From Aegilops tauschii subsp. strangulata (Eukaryota; Streptophyta; Magnoliopsida; Poales; Poaceae): a stretch of 64,000 nucleotides of DNA. The stretch's first letter is position 1. The number at the start of each line of letters is the position of its first letter. This document shows, piece by piece, positions 1 through 12,949 of this stretch. The notes under the pieces were generated by a model. The model had not been told where the DNA came from. It did no database searches and worked only from the letters and a program-made list of their open reading frames with translations. The DNA lies in assembly GCF_002575655.3 (NCBI RefSeq), contig NC_053037.3, positions 145,339,207-145,403,206 of the forward strand, in the 5' to 3' direction. The position numbers and the translations under genes are program-made.

Positions 1-17
1 TAATGCTTACCACCAAC

Positions 18-486
18 TGAGGGAGTCCAGGATTAGGGGGTCCTCGGATAGCCGGACTATATACTTTAGCCGGACTGTTGGACTATGAAGATCCAAGATT
101 GAAGACTTCGTCCCATGTTCGGATGGGACTCTCCTTTGCGTGGAAGGCAAGCTTGGAAATTCGGATATGTAGATCTCCTCCCTTGTAACCGACTCTGTGT
201 AACCCTAGCCCCCTCCGGTGTCTATAAACTGGGGGGTTTAGTCCGTAGGACAACAACAATCATAACCATAGGCTACCTTCTAGGGTTTAGCCTCTACGAT
301 CTCGTGGTAGATCAACTCTTGTAATACTCATATCATCAAGATCAATCAAGCAGGAAGTAGGGTATTACCTCCATCGAGAGGACCCGAACCTGGGTAAACA
401 TTGTGTCCCCCGCCTCCTGTTACCATCCGCCTTAGACGCACAGTTCGGGACCCCCTACCCGAGATCCGCCGGTTTTGACACCGACA
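18..486 (+). repeat. 5' LTR of the Gypsy element
   Basis: The LTR starts TGAGGG and ends CCGACA. It contains a TATA-like tctataaactgg at about 230-241. The 3' LTR reads tctatataaaccgg at the same place, so the 5' promoter has lost two bases of its TATA box. The segment ttggtgctttcattgagag follows the LTR and is the candidate primer-binding site; I could not assign the tRNA. Confidence 0.95.
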
Positions 487-534
487 TTGGTGCTTTCATT
501 GAGAGTTCCACTGTGCCGTCTCGATAAAGGCTTG

Positions 535-3500
535 ATGGCCCCTTCAATCATCAACAACGATGCGATCCAGGGTGAGGCTTTTCTCCCTGGACAGATCTTT
601 GCATTCGGCGGCTTCGTACTGCGGGCCAACTCCCTTGGCCATCTGGAGCAGATCAAGAGCTACGCCTTTGGCCATCAGGTCAGGTTCGGAAGCTTGAACT
701 ATACTGCCGACATCCGCGGAGAGTTGATCTTCGACGGATTTGAACCCATGACAGGTGCGCCGCACAGTCACGATGAGCACGACTTAGCTCTGTCATCGGA
801 CGGTGTTCGGGAGATCACACCTATAGCTACTCCGGCCCTCAATCCGGAGCAGATTGCGCCGTCCGAGGACGGGTGGATGGACCCCGCCACGGAGGCCGCA
901 CACTCAGCGGCGATAGAGCCGAATACTAACTTCACCTCCTATGAGACCCGTGTTGCCGGACACTTGGATTCGTCCCCGGCCACGGGCTCCGAACCTCCTG
1001 CGTCCGTGCCTATCGAATCGGATTGGGCACCGATCATGGAGTTTTCCTCCGCGGATATCTTTCAGCACTCACCACTGGGCGACGTGCTAAATTCATTAAG
1101 GTCTCTCTCCTTGTCAGGAGACCCTCGGCCGAACTATGTCCGGCTGGAGTGGGATGCGGACGATGAAGAAATTCGCTCCCCACCCACCACCCACTTAATA
1201 GCCACTGTCGACGATTTAACCGACATGCTCGATTTCGGCTCCGAAGACATCGACGGTATGGACGACGATGCAGGAGACGAACAGGAACCACCGCCCACAG
1301 GGCGCTGGACTGCCACCTCATCATATGATATATACATGGTGGACACCCCCAAAGAAGGCGATGGTGATAAGGCAACGGAGGATAATCCCTCTAAGAAGCA
1401 ATCCAAGCACCGGCGTCAGTGGCGCCGCTCTAAGTCCCGCCATAGCAAAAGCAGCGATACCGGCACAAGAAACAATAATGCTCCGGATAGTGCCGAAGAC
1501 GAAGACAATCCCCTCCAGCCAGGCCTCGAGCGGGAGGATGGACAAGCTAGCCCTCAGGAACAGGCAGCAGACGGAGAATCAGAGGACGACAATTACATGC
1601 CTCTCTCCGAAGACGAGGCGAGCCTCGGCGACGAAGAATTTATCGTGCCTGAGGATCCCGTCGAGCAGGAGCGCTTCAAGCGTCGGCTTATAGCCACAGC
1701 AAATAGCCTGAAGAAAAAGCAACAACAGCTTCGAGCTGATCAAGATCTACTAGCGGATAGATGGACTGAAGGTCCTGGCGGCCGAGGAATACGAACTCGA
1801 GCGCCCAACCAAGAGTTACCCAAAGTGCAGATTGCTACCCCAACTCGAGGAGGAAGCATTAAACCACACACTACCAGTGTATGATGCGGCTGATCGGCCA
1901 CCCCGTGGCCGAGACATAACGGCATATCAACCCGAAGTCCAGCCCGCACCCCGTCGCCAGTCAAACAAAAACACCAAGGCCCGGGGCAACACGCAGGACC
2001 TGCGACACGTATTGGAAAACAAAGCAGGACATACAAGATCGATCTACGGATCACGGGGGCGCGCCCTAACGCATGACGATGATCGTCACGCCGGATATAC
2101 TAAAAGCAAATCCGGCCGGGCTGAATACAGCAGACAAGACTCGTATGAACTGCGTCGTGACATAGCCCGGCACAGAGGTGCCGCACACCCCCTATGCTTC
2201 ACTGATTAAGTAATGGATCACGAATTCCCAGAGGGATTTAAACCCGTGAATATTGAATCATATGACGGTACAACAGACCCCGTGGTATGGACTGAAGATT
2301 TCCTCCTCCACATCCATATGGCCCGCGGCGACGATCTACATGCCATCAAGTACCTCCCACTAAAACTCAAAGGACCGGCTCGACATTGGCTGAATAGCTT
2401 GCCAGCAAACTCCATTGGCAGTTGGGAGAATCTGGAAGACGCATTCCTTGACAACTTCCAGGGCACTTATGTGTGACCACGGGATGCAGATGACTTGAGT
2501 CACATAACCCAGCAGCCAGGGGAATCGGCCAGGAAATTCTGGACCCGGTTCCTAACTAAAAAGAACCAAATAGTCGACTGTCCGGATGCAGAGGCCTTAG
2601 CGGCATTCAAGCATAACATCCGTGATGAGTGGCTCGCCCGGCACCTCGGCCAAGAGAAGCCGAAGTCTATGGCAGCCCTCACGACACTCATGACCCACTT
2701 TTGCGCGGGCGAGGACAGCTGGCTGGCTCGCAGCAATAACACATCAAGAAATCCTGGTGATTCAGATGCCAAAGATAGCAACGGCAGACCACGTCGCCAG
2801 ACACAAGCGCCGCAACAACAGCGACAACGCCGCCGACACGGCAGTCAATGCCGGATTCAGGGGCTCTAAATCCGGTCAGCGGAAAAAGCCGTTCAAAAGA
2901 AGCAATCCGGGCCCGTCCAGTTTGGACCGCATACTCGATCGCTCGTGTCAAATTCATGGCACCCCCGATAAGTCAGCCAATCACACCAACAGAGAATGCT
3001 GGGTGTTCAAGCAGGCCGGCAAGGTGAATGCTGAAAACAAGGAAAAGGGGCTGCATAGCAACGACGAGGAGGATCCCCGGCCGCCGAACACAGGAGGACA
3101 AAAGAAGTTACCTCCACAGGTGAAACCGGTGAACATGATATACGCAACCCATATTCCCAAGCGAGAACGGAAGCGTGCACTAAGGGACGTCTATGCGATG
3201 GAGCCAGTCGCCCCAAAGTTCAACCCATGGTCCTCTTGTCCGATCACTTTCGATCGCAGGGACCATCCCACTAGTATCCGTCATGGCGGTTCTGCCGCAT
3301 TGGTCCTTGATCCCATCATTGACGGATTTCATCTCACTCGAGTCCTTATGGACGGCGGCAGCAGCCTGAACCTGCTCTATCAGGATACAGTGCGCAAAAT
3401 GGGTATAGACCCCTCAAGGATCAAACCCACAAAAACCACCTTTAAAGGTGTCATACCATGTGTAGAGGCCTGTTACACGGGCTCAATCACACTGGAAGTG

Positions 3501-3851
3501 GTCTTGGGATCTCCGGACAACTTCCGAAGCGAGGAATTAATCTTCGATATCGTCCCCTTCCGTAGTGGCTATCACGCACTGCTCGGACGAACCGCATTTG
3601 CTAGATTCAATGCGGTACCGCATTATGCATACCTCAAGCTCAAAATGCCAGGACCTCGCGGGGTTATAACAGTTAATGGAAACACAGAACGCTCGCTCCG
3701 CACAGAGGAGCACACTGCGGCCCTCGCAGCAGAAGTACAAAGCAGCCTTCTGAGGACAACCGCCAATTCGGCGAAGAAGCCACCGGAAACCTTCAAGCGA
3801 ATCCGGAGTACCCTGCAACAGGATCGCCAGGCACGTTCCGAGATCGCCTAG
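535..3851 (+). pseudogene. Gypsy gag-protease polyprotein, broken by frameshifts and stops
   Basis: The likely start is the Met at 535 (MAPSIINND). The first 430 or so codons are acidic and low-complexity. A frameshift near 1770 moves the natural frame to the one open at 1832-2209. A TAA follows at about 2207-2209, then the core gag domain (YLPLKLKGPARHWLNSLP) at 2213-2869, interrupted by a TGA at 2474-2476 that fits CGA to TGA. A second shift leads into 2757-3851, which has a Cys/His cluster (CQIHG ... NREC) and an aspartic protease with VLMDGGSSLN as active site, near 3350. The frame ends at 3851 with no RT following, so this is a gag-protease-only element. Confidence 0.85.
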
Positions 3852-5036
3852 CAATTCGGCCTCCGTCCTAGTCCCAGTCAAGCGGCGAAATTTGTGCCGC
3901 ACATACATAATTACGCACTCAAGATACCATGGGTACAGGCGGAGGCACGACCCACAATGTGGCTCAACCGCCTCAGGGCCCGTACATCTTTATCATTTTC
4001 TCTCTTTCAGGACCCTACTCTCTGGAAGCTCTTTCCGACAACCTGATCATTGGACCCATTACGGGAAGGAAATACCAAGGAAGCAAGACGCTCTGACGTA
4101 CAAGGGAATCCCCAGGTGGTCTCTGATAACGATCGATATACCTGTTTTACATACCCATACGCGGCTTGCCCTTGGATAGGACATGTCAAATAGTCCTATT
4201 TTTTGCTTATTGCACTACTTGTATCCGTACGCTTTGACGTATTATTTAAATAACAATGCATATCGCTAGCCTATTATTGCATATCCTTTTTTTCCCTTGT
4301 CTGCTTATTTACGACAAAATGCAACCGTACATTCTGGTACGACCAGTGCGCCAGGGGCTTCAGTGTACCCCATCACATGGCGTGAAAAGTCCGAACACTT
4401 TCGACAGTGCGGCACCCCGAACTTATAGCATTATATGCATCAGCTCCGAATCATGTCTTGGGTCAATAGTTGGGTTTGCCCGGCTCCCATGTTTTGGTAC
4501 CTTACGTTCTGCTATATCGGCTAAGGTAGCGTTGGGAGAACTACTACGATTGTGTCCCGGTTCTTCCGGACGGACACCTCAGTAGAGAAAGCTGAAAACT
4601 GACTGTCATGATGAGGCGAGAGCTGGTCGCTGTTTGAGAGGTTTCAAATCCTTAAAGATTTCTTCCGCTTCGGGCGAGGAGTCGGCCTTGTCCGATTTAG
4701 GCGTATATAGCGCCCCAAGTTCGGCCTTCCGAATACTAGGGGCTTCGCCAAAATTTAAAATTGTAGACTTCTATGGCTAAGTGAGAGTGATAAAGCTTTA
4801 TAGTCCGATTGCCTGGTTCGTTGTGCTGAACACCTCCTTCGAAGGACCCAAAATTGGGATAAAGAGTGATCAGGTTTATCCCGAACACCTCAGTACTAGT
4901 TACATGGGGGCAGAAGCCGACGACTGGCCAACTCTCAGATTTTATAAACGGCCGCACAGAAGGTAATATTTTAAATTTACAAGCGTTGCATAGCGCAGAT
5001 GAACTCGTTTCATATTACAGGATCACATGAGTACAT
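3852..5036. other. Gypsy interior between protease and antisense gene, no gene seen
   Basis: This is about 1.2 kb of Gypsy interior without a supported coding region. Short ORFs exist on both strands but show no motif. In an autonomous relative the reverse transcriptase, RNase H and integrase would be expected here, so a deletion of pol is inferred. Confidence 0.6.
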
Positions 5037-8000
5037 TCATTCAAATATTATATCCTTAGCACATTCCTCCGCCACAAGGCGAGCACCCTTCAGGACACTG
5101 TCATAATACTTTTCGGGGTGGCGATGCTCCTTGCCCTCCGGCGGCCCTTCCTTCACCAGCTTTTCGGTGTCCAACTTCGCCCAGTGCACTTTCGCCCGGG
5201 CAAAGGCCCTGCACGCACCCTCAATACAGACAGACCGCTTTATGACTTCAAACAGTGGGCAGGCATTCACAAGCCGCCTTACCAGACCGAAGTAGCTACC
5301 AGGCAGGGGCTCGCGAGGCCACATCCGGACTATAAGACCCTTCATGGCTTGTTCGGCCGCCTTGTGAAGCTCAACCAGTTGCTTCAACTGGTCGCTCAAG
5401 GGCATTGGATGTTCGGTCCCAGTATACTGAGACCAGAACAACTTCTCCGTCGAGCTCCCCTCCTCGGCACGGTAGAACTCCGAGGCATCCGTAGACCTGC
5501 GAACGCTCCTGGAGAGCTCCGAACTCGGGTAAGTAAAAGGAAAGTTTCCTTCACATGCTTGTTTTGCATAATAAATGCCTTACCCGCCGCTATCTTCTTA
5601 ACCGCCTCAATTTCCTGGAGGGCCTTTTGGGCTTCGGCCTTGGCATTTTGTGCATTCTCGAGGGCCTTCGCAAGCTCGGACCCTTGGGTCTTCGAGTCAC
5701 GCTCCAAGGACTCGTACTTCTTGACAAAATCCTGGAGCTCTTGCTGCACCTCGCCGACTCGGGCCTCTTGCTTCTCTCGCTCGATGTGCTCCTTGGCCGC
5801 TTTGTCTTCGGCCTCGGACAACGCCTTCTTCAGGGCCGCCACTTCGGTCGTGGCCCCTAGCAAAATTCATGACGATCCTATTATTCAACAACCACATTTT
5901 TCTTTATCAATATACAGACGGGGTATCACTTACCTTTGTTCTCTTCGAGCCACCTCTTGGTAAGGCCGAGCTCTTCCTTGGACCGCTCAAGGTCCCGCTT
6001 CAGTGCGGCGACCTCCGCAGTACGAGCGGCAGCGGCCAGCAGTGAAGCCTGCTTATTCACATAGACACATTCTCATTAGACTCCTGCGATTATTATTTGA
6101 TCCTCTATTTGGCCTTTCTTCGCGAACGCCAAACAGAGCATCAAGGGCTACTGTCTATGCTGTAACATTTTCTTATAATTTGATTACTTACCTCAAAGCC
6201 TGTTAGGAGGCTGGCACAGGCTTCAGTCAGTCCGCTCTTGGTGGACTGAACCTTCTTGACCACCGCACTCATAACAGTGCGGTGCTCTTCGTCAATGAAA
6301 GCGCCGCGAAGCGCTTCCAGCAAGTTGTCCGATGCCTCTGGATGGACAGAGGCCATCGGCACAGATGGCTTGCCCCCCTTAGCGAGGGGTTGCCTGACAG
6401 AATCCGGAACCACTGGAGGTTCCGGCGCAGTATTCGGCTGGGGGCTAGACTTGCTGCCCCCGGCGTTAGGGCCCAGGGGAGTCTTGCCCCTCGTGCGCCC
6501 AGCGCCTGGAATGTCGCCTTGGGGCGCCTCCGGAACTATTTCCCCTTGGTTCAGTGCCCTTTGAGACAACACGTCGGCGTCGTCCATAGGGCGGGGGGAG
6601 GAGGCGGTCGGGAGTGAATCGCTGTTCATATCCGACGGGCCCAAAGAATCATCCAAAGAAGATACGTCGATATGGGCTCGGGATGGACTGCATAATCATG
6701 TTCCGCGTGATAAGAAGCAATAAAATAAAACGTACCAAGAACTATTATGGTATCTGGATACTCACGACTTCGCCAGGGGCTTGTCCCTAGGTAACCACTC
6801 CTCGTCGCTGAAAGCGGCCGTCGTGGAGCAGTCCGGAAGGAGGGTCCTTCCCTTCTTGGACCCTTCGGCCTCCCCTGATGGGGCGGCCTTCCTTTTCCTG
6901 TCCCCCGACTGGGGGGGAGAACTTTCCTCTTCCTCCTCCTCGTCTTCATGGGAGGAGTGCGCCTCGGTGTTTTCAGACGATGAGTCCGATATAACCTTGC
7001 GCGAGAGACCTTTCTTGGTCCCCGTGGCCTTCTTCTTGGTCTTCTTCTCCGGCGCCTCATAAGGCGCTGGAACCAGCATCTCCGTTAGGAGAGCATCTGC
7101 TGGATCTTCGAGCAGGGAGGCTAGACAATCGATCTGCTCCGCTGTCGCAACCCAGTCCTATTAAATGGCGTGGAGGCTTAGATCCCACGCATGATTATAC
7201 GGGGGAAAGAAACATCTTATGAGATATAAAAGACTTACCGGATTGGCAGGGCGCTTTGCGCTGAATCCGTGATCCTCGGTAAGGGGAGGAGGTACCTCGG
7301 CACCCTTGAACAGCACCTTCCAGACGTCCTTGTGCATCGTGTCGAAAAGCTCTCACAGCATCTGGTGCTCGGCCGGGTCAAACTCCCACATATTGAATGC
7401 CCGTCTTTGACACGGGAGGATTCAACGGAAGAGCATGACCTGGACCACGTTGACAAGCTTGATTTTCTTGCTTATCATATTCTTGACACATTTTTGAAGT
7501 CCGGTCAGCTCCACCGACGAACCCCAGGACATGCCCTTCTCTTTCCAGGAGGTGAGCCGCATGGGGATGCCGGATCGGAATTCGGGGGCCGCCACCAAGT
7601 TGGTGTCGCGCGGCTCGGTGATGTAGAACCACCCCGATTGCCACCCCTTCACGGTCTCCACATAGGAGCCTTCGAGCCAGGTGACGTTGGGCATTCTGCC
7701 CACCATGGGGCCTCCGCACTCCGCCTGTTGTCCGACCACCACCTTTGGTTTCACATTAAAGGTCTTCAGCCATAGACCGAAGTGGGGCTTGATGCGAAGG
7801 AAGGCCTCACACACGACGATAAACACCGAGATGTTGAGGATGAAATTGGGGGCCAGATCATGGAAATCTAGCCCATAGTAAAATATGAGCCCGCGGACGA
7901 ATGGGTGGAGGGGAAATCCCAGTCCGCGGACGAAGTGGGTAAGGAATACGACCCTCTCGTGAGGTTCTGGAGTAGGAACGATCTGCCCCACGTCTGGGAG

Positions 8001-8102
8001 CCGGTGCGCGATATCTGCGGCTAGGTATCCGGCTTCCCGTAGCTTCGTAATGTCCCCCTCCGTAATGGAGGAGACCATCCACTTGCCTCCCGCTCCGGAC
8101 AT
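5037..8102 (-). pseudogene. Antisense multi-exon gene of the Gypsy element (Transposase_28 / 'putative gypsy-type transposon' domain plus coiled coil)
   Basis: Six exons can be proposed from GT-AG borders: 8102-7239, 7157-6766, 6687-6192, 6048-5934, 5856-5584 and about 5520-5037. Exon 1 starts MSGAGGKWMVSS and contains RVVFLTHFVRGLGFPLHPF and LNISVFIVVCEAFLRI. This matches from memory the plant family Pfam PF04195, described as a putative gypsy-type transposon. Exon 2 is Lys-rich then strongly acidic. Exons 4 and 5 are Ala/Glu/Lys-rich and coiled-coil-like. The last exon ends AEECAKDIIFE. Exon 1 is interrupted by two in-frame TGA codons (starting at 7424 and 7355 on the minus strand), both explicable as CGA to TGA. 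Its function is unknown; it lies entirely within the Gypsy element and reads opposite to gag. Confidence 0.7.
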
Positions 8103-8646
8103 GTTTGGAGTGGTTTTGCGGAGAAAATGCGAACTTGGGCGCTGGAGCTCGAGCGCGCGAGAATGGATGGGCAGGGAAGAAGAAGGCGTGGGTGAAAAAG
8201 AGATGTCCTTGTCCCTTTATAAGGGCGGAGGAAACTGTGCGCCTCCTCACCTACCTGGTAAACTCTCTTATTCCCCAAGCGCCGTGATTAATGGCGCAGT
8301 TGGGTTACCCACACCCGTATTGATGAGAATCCCGTGATAAGGGGACACGATCTCTGCTTCGACAAGACGTGCCAAGAAAACCGCCTCGCAATATGTGCAG
8401 TAGCTGGTTGAGAAAAACGGTTCGAATAACGACCGGACCACGGCGTGATGTCACGTTGTCAGCAGATTAGATTTGTGGAAATATTATACTCTCTACGGTG
8501 GTATGTGGAATTTGTTTTGCAGAGCCGGACACGATCCTTGTGTTCAAAATCTTCTATGGAGTATTCGGAGGAAGAACCCGCCTTGCAATGCCGAAGACAA
8601 TCTGCGCGCCGGACTCATCCTCATTGAAGCCTGGTTCAGGGGCTAC
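8103..8646. promoter_or_regulatory. Region upstream of the antisense gene, up to the 3' LTR
   Basis: This is 540 bp between the antisense start codon and the 3' LTR. It must hold the antisense promoter if one exists. A TATA-like cttataaagggac lies on the minus strand near 8213-8225, about 110 bp upstream of the start codon. No other gene is seen. Confidence 0.4.
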
Positions 8647-9116
8647 TGAGGGAGTCTAAGATTAGGGGGTCCTCGGACAGCCGGACTATATACTTTAGCC
8701 GGACTGTTGGACTATGAAGATGCAAGATTGAAGACTTTGTCCCGTGTCCAGATGGGGCTCTCCTTTGCGTGGAAGGCACGCTTGGCAATTCGAATATGTA
8801 GATCTCCTCCCTTGTAACCGACTCTGTGTAACCCTAGCCCCCTCCGGTGTCTATATAAACCGGGGGGTTTAGTCCGTAGGACAACAACAATCATAACCAT
8901 AGGCTAGCTTCTAGGGTTTAGCCTCTACGATCTCATGGTAGATCAACTCTTGTAATACTCATATCATCAAGATCAATCAATCAGGAAGTAGGGTATTACC
9001 TCCATCGAGAGGGCCCGAACCTGGGTAAACATTGTGTCCTCCGCCTCCTGTTACCATCCGCCTTAGACGCACAGTTCGGGACCCCTACCCGAGATCCGCC
9101 GGTTTTGACACCGACA
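8647..9116 (+). repeat. 3' LTR of the Gypsy element
   Basis: This is the second copy of the LTR, preceded by a purine-containing tract (ttcaggggctac) that is the likely polypurine primer site. It keeps the longer TATA-like sequence tctatataaacc near 8850. The target duplication CCAAC follows at 9117-9121. Confidence 0.95.
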
Positions 9117-9121
9117 CCAAC

Positions 9122-10260
9122 GTCTTATTATTATACGGCGGTATTGTGGGATGAAGCGGGCCAGACCAACCTTACATGTCCACGCACGTGAGACCGGTTC
9201 CACAGACTGACATGAAACTAGTTTTGCATAAAGGTGGCTGGCGGGTGTCTGTTTCTCCTACTTTAGTTTAATCGAATTTGACTATGGCCGGTCCTTGAAG
9301 AAGGTTAAAACAACAAACTTGACGAATCACCATTGTGGTTTTTGCCATAGGTAAGAACGGTTCTTGCTAGAAACCCATAGCAGCCACGTAAAACTTGCAA
9401 CAACAAAGTAGATGACATCTAACTTGTTTTTGCAGGGTATGTTGTGGTGTGATATGGTCAAGACATGATGTGATATACGTTATTGTATGAGATGATCATG
9501 TTTTGTAAGATATCAGGCAACCGGCAGGAGCCTTATGGTTGTCTCTTTATTGTATGAAATGCAAATGCCATGTAATTGCTTTACTTTATCGCTATGAGTT
9601 AGCAATAGTTCTAGAAGCAATAGTTGGCGTGATGACCACAACGCAACGATGGAGATCAAGGTGTCGAGCCGGTGACGATGGAGATCATGACAATGCTTTG
9701 GAGATGGAGATCAAAAGCACAAGATGATGATGGCCATGTCATGTCACATATTTTGATTGCATGATCTTATATGCATCTTATTTTGCTTAGAACGACGGTA
9801 GCATTATAAGATGACCCCTTCACTAAATTTCAAGGTAAAAGTGTTCTCCCTAAGTATGCACCGTTGCTACAATTCGTTGTTTCGAGACACCACGTGATGA
9901 TCGGGTGTGATAGACTCTACGTTCACATACAACGGGTGTAAGACAGTTTTACACATGCAGAATACTTGGATTAAACTTGACGAGCCTAGCATGTACAGAC
10001 ATGGCCTCAGAACACCGGAGACCGAAAGGTCGAACATGAATCATATAGTAGATATGATCAACACAGAGATGTTCACCATTGATGACTACCCCATCTCACG
10101 TGATGATCAGACATGGATTAGTTGATTTGGATCACGTATCACTTAAATGACTTGAGGGATGTCTATTTAAGTGGGAGTTCATTAGTAATTTGATTAATTG
10201 AACTTAATTTATCATGAACTTAGTCTTGATAGTTTTGCATATCTATGTTGTAGATCAATA
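9122..10260 (+). mobile_element. Copia A untranslated leader between PBS side and gag
   Basis: This stretch aligns by eye with the leader of copia B (about 29770-30905) and of copia C (about 47050-48190). It includes the shared segments cggcggtattgt, cagccacgtaaaacttgcaa and caccacgtgatgatcgggtg. The leader of this family is long (about 1.2 kb) and holds no convincing reading frame; the 72-residue ORF near 9907 has no counterpart kept open in the other copies. It is bounded on the left by the Gypsy TSD and on the right by the CACTA TSD. Confidence 0.85.
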
Positions 10261-10290
10261 CACTACAAAAACAGACACTTCCGTGATGAT
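10261..10290 (+). repeat. Left CACTA terminal inverted repeat
   Basis: CACTACAAAAA is followed by cagacacttccgtgatgat. Against the right TIR it matches in CACTACAAAAA, agacac and cgtga with a few substitutions. TIRs are where the CACTA transposase cuts. Confidence 0.93.
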
Positions 10291-10480
10291 ACGTGTTTGT
10301 CACAATAGGTCACGTTTTCTGTCATGCATGTACATCCATGACAATTTCATGACAGAATCAAGATAGTCATACCTGTGCTATCGTAGAAGTGTTCCATGAC
10401 ATTACCAAAATTATCATCACGGAAGTGTCCACTTCCATGACGATAAATCTCGCGTCATGGAAGTGCTTTCGTCAAGGGTG
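10290..10480. repeat. Left sub-terminal palindromic motifs
   Basis: Short inverted motifs built on cttccatgacg / cgtcatggaag and tctgtcatg recur several times (e.g. atcacggaagtgtccacttccatgacg around 10418-10445). The same word family (gtcatagaagt, gtcataagtatgac) recurs next to the right TIR. In CACTA elements such sub-terminal repeats bind the element-encoded DNA-binding protein. Confidence 0.7.
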
Positions 10481-10679
10481 ACCGACATGTGGCATCCACC
10501 ATAACGGGTCGCCATTAAGCTATCGGGTCCGGTTTTGGATCTGATAACCCGCTAACAGCCCGGACCAATGAGGATTTTCCACGTGTAAAATTCTCATTGG
10601 CTGAAGGAAACACGTGTTGGCTCAACGTTGGGACAGATGTCATCCATTCATTGGACAGGAGGCACCTATGATACGTCGA

Positions 10680-11480
10680 CACATGGCACGACCCAACAGA
10701 GGCCCATTCCGGTGAAAAGGCCGGCCCGTTTGACTTGGTCAAAAGGTAACGGGCCGGCCCACGGAAAGCCTGTTGATGGCCTGTTCGTATATAGCCCATT
10801 TACGGCCCGCTAACTCACGGCCCGTTACGGCCTATCGGAATTAAGCCCAGTAGCTTCATCTGGGCCGTCCAATATGATTCCAGCCCGTTGTAACTTCCGG
10901 CCCATGTATGGCCCATGATGTCTTTCGGCCCATACGAGGCCATTTGTAACTCTTGGCCCATTAACGACCCGTGGTGAATCTGGCCCGCAATGAACAGTGT
11001 ACCCCTTTATACCAATTAACGGCCCATTATTCCATTGGGCCGTTTCCAACCCGTGTTATCTTTCGGCCTTCTCAGGGCCCATTTATTCTTGGGCTCATTT
11101 CCAGCATTCGGTTACTTATGGCCCGTTATTGACCTTTTCTGCTTGTGGGCCAAATTCAGCCCGCGGTTATAATCGGCCCGTTTGCAGCCTGTTAATCCGT
11201 TGGGCCGTTTTCATAGCGTCATCAAATACGGCCGATTAACGACGGCCTTTTATTGTCGGCCCATGAACGGACGATTCCAAATCTAGCCCGTTTACGGCCC
11301 ATAATGCGGTCTGTTATTGGCCCATGTTTGGCCTATCCATCATATGGCACGTAGAAGCCCAATTGATGCTACGGCCCGTACAAGGCCCATTGTTTCTACG
11401 ACCCTTAGAAGGCCCATTGTTTCTACAGCCCGTACGAGGCCCATGGTAACTACAGTAAATATGTAGCCCATGGTTATTGT
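10680..11480. repeat. GGCCC-rich sub-terminal repeat array
   Basis: Dozens of copies of a short degenerate unit, ggcccatt / cggcccgtt / gaggcccatggt, occur every 15-35 bp. The array is GC-rich with no stable reading frame; ORFs drawn across it are Pro/Arg/Gly artefacts. It ends just before the terminal exon of the minus-strand gene. Confidence 0.75.
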
Positions 11481-12949
11481 GGCCTAGTTTTAAAAAATAG
11501 GTTACTGCGGCCGCTAGCAAACCGCGGAAAAAGAACTGCACTGACTACAAGCAAACAAATAAACAAGACAACAAGGAAATAAATAAGCACGCAACTTACA
11601 CTAGGCTACCACGGCTGTTACACATATTACATCCACTGGGCATCAAAGTTCGCCACCAGTGCAAATATAGGGAACAAATCAGCATATCATATACACTGGT
11701 TGTCAAAGTTGGCGACCAGTGCAAATAAACACCGCAGCAAAAAAAGTCCAGAACTGAAACCACTTCAGAAGATCTTAAGAAACAATATCCTGGGTACCCA
11801 TAATGCTGGCAAGATGCTTAGCAAGCTTATTAACTTTCTCTTGTTTGGCGCTTAAATCCTCCAGCACTTGCTGTTGCACCAGGAAGTATGCAGCTGAATT
11901 CTGCAGGGACTTCCTCAGTCCTTCGGCTTCCTGTCGCATAACATCTGGTCGATGTCTTTCAACTTGAAGTTGAGACTCAAGAAGCCGAACTGATTCAGGC
12001 AGCGAGTTCGAAGAGCTGGTGCCAGCAGTAGTAGCCAGTAACTCGAACACTACATCAAGACATGACTTTGTGGTTGTTTCAGTGTCTTCAATATAGTTTT
12101 TATCAGCTTTCTTGGAGACCAACAGGGATGTCCCACTATCTTGAACCTTATCTGCATTACTTCCTTTACCATTGCATAACGGGGTACTCTTCTCCAATAT
12201 TTTATCCGCGTTCTAAAAGAGAAACAAACAAACACATCACAGGTTTACAATGTAGTATATGAAACTCATTTTGGTAAACCAGTTCAGTAGTAAGGTGGAC
12301 AGGATAACAACATGAAACAAACATATATCTATGTAGTATGGTCACTGTATGGTCTATATCATTCTAGTTTATGTTGCCAAAACAAGATAGATACAGTTCG
12401 AATCATATCTATTTAAGACAAAGCAGCATAGACAGAATATAAGTGTGGGAAACTACACAACAATAACAACACTTGTAATGTGCATGGCATGAGAACATAA
12501 CTGTTTATTTAATTGAAACTGAAATCAACATAGAGCAAGTTACAATAGCAAACACGTTAAAGAAACAGGTTTAAAACATACCTGTTGCGCCATTGGAGTT
12601 TCAATTGCATCCTTCAAATTTGAAATTAGTTGGTATGAGTAAATACAGTGATACAAGAGCAAAGTAGTATGAATCATAGCTACGGAACCTGACCAGAGAA
12701 CAATTCTTCTTCTGCTTTAAGCATTGACTTGGGGTTCGGAGTGGTGGTCCTCGTGCTTTGGGCACTGCAATTGCCTTACTAACTGCTGGTGTTCTGGTGC
12801 TCTATGGTGGAGACGATGCTGTGTCAACTGGAACTGGGTTACTATCTGCTGGGGTTGGGGTTAGAAAGGGTGTAGCTCATTCTCTGCCCAACTGGGTAGG
12901 GGTACAATCTACGTGAGTCTGGGTTATGTGTGGTGGGGCTGGTTCTTGG

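Larger units (their letters stand above)
18..9116 (+). mobile_element. Complete non-autonomous Ty3/Gypsy retrotransposon (Fatima-like, tentative) with antisense gene
   Basis: Two LTRs of 469 and 470 bp begin TGAGGGAGTC and end TTTTGACACCGACA, flanked by a perfect 5-bp target duplication CCAAC (13-17 and 9117-9121). The interior has a gag-protease frame on the + strand but no reverse transcriptase, RNase H or integrase. The second half holds a multi-exon gene on the opposite strand. By hand the two LTRs differ at about 18 substitutions plus two small indels, roughly 4%. Mobility must have depended on an autonomous partner's enzymes. The family name is from memory and needs a TREP search. Confidence 0.95.

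Noticed and set aside
6626..7062. Arg/Pro-rich minus ORF and opposing Ser-rich plus ORF
   Set aside because: They are shadows of the acidic exon 2 of the antisense Gypsy gene in other frames.
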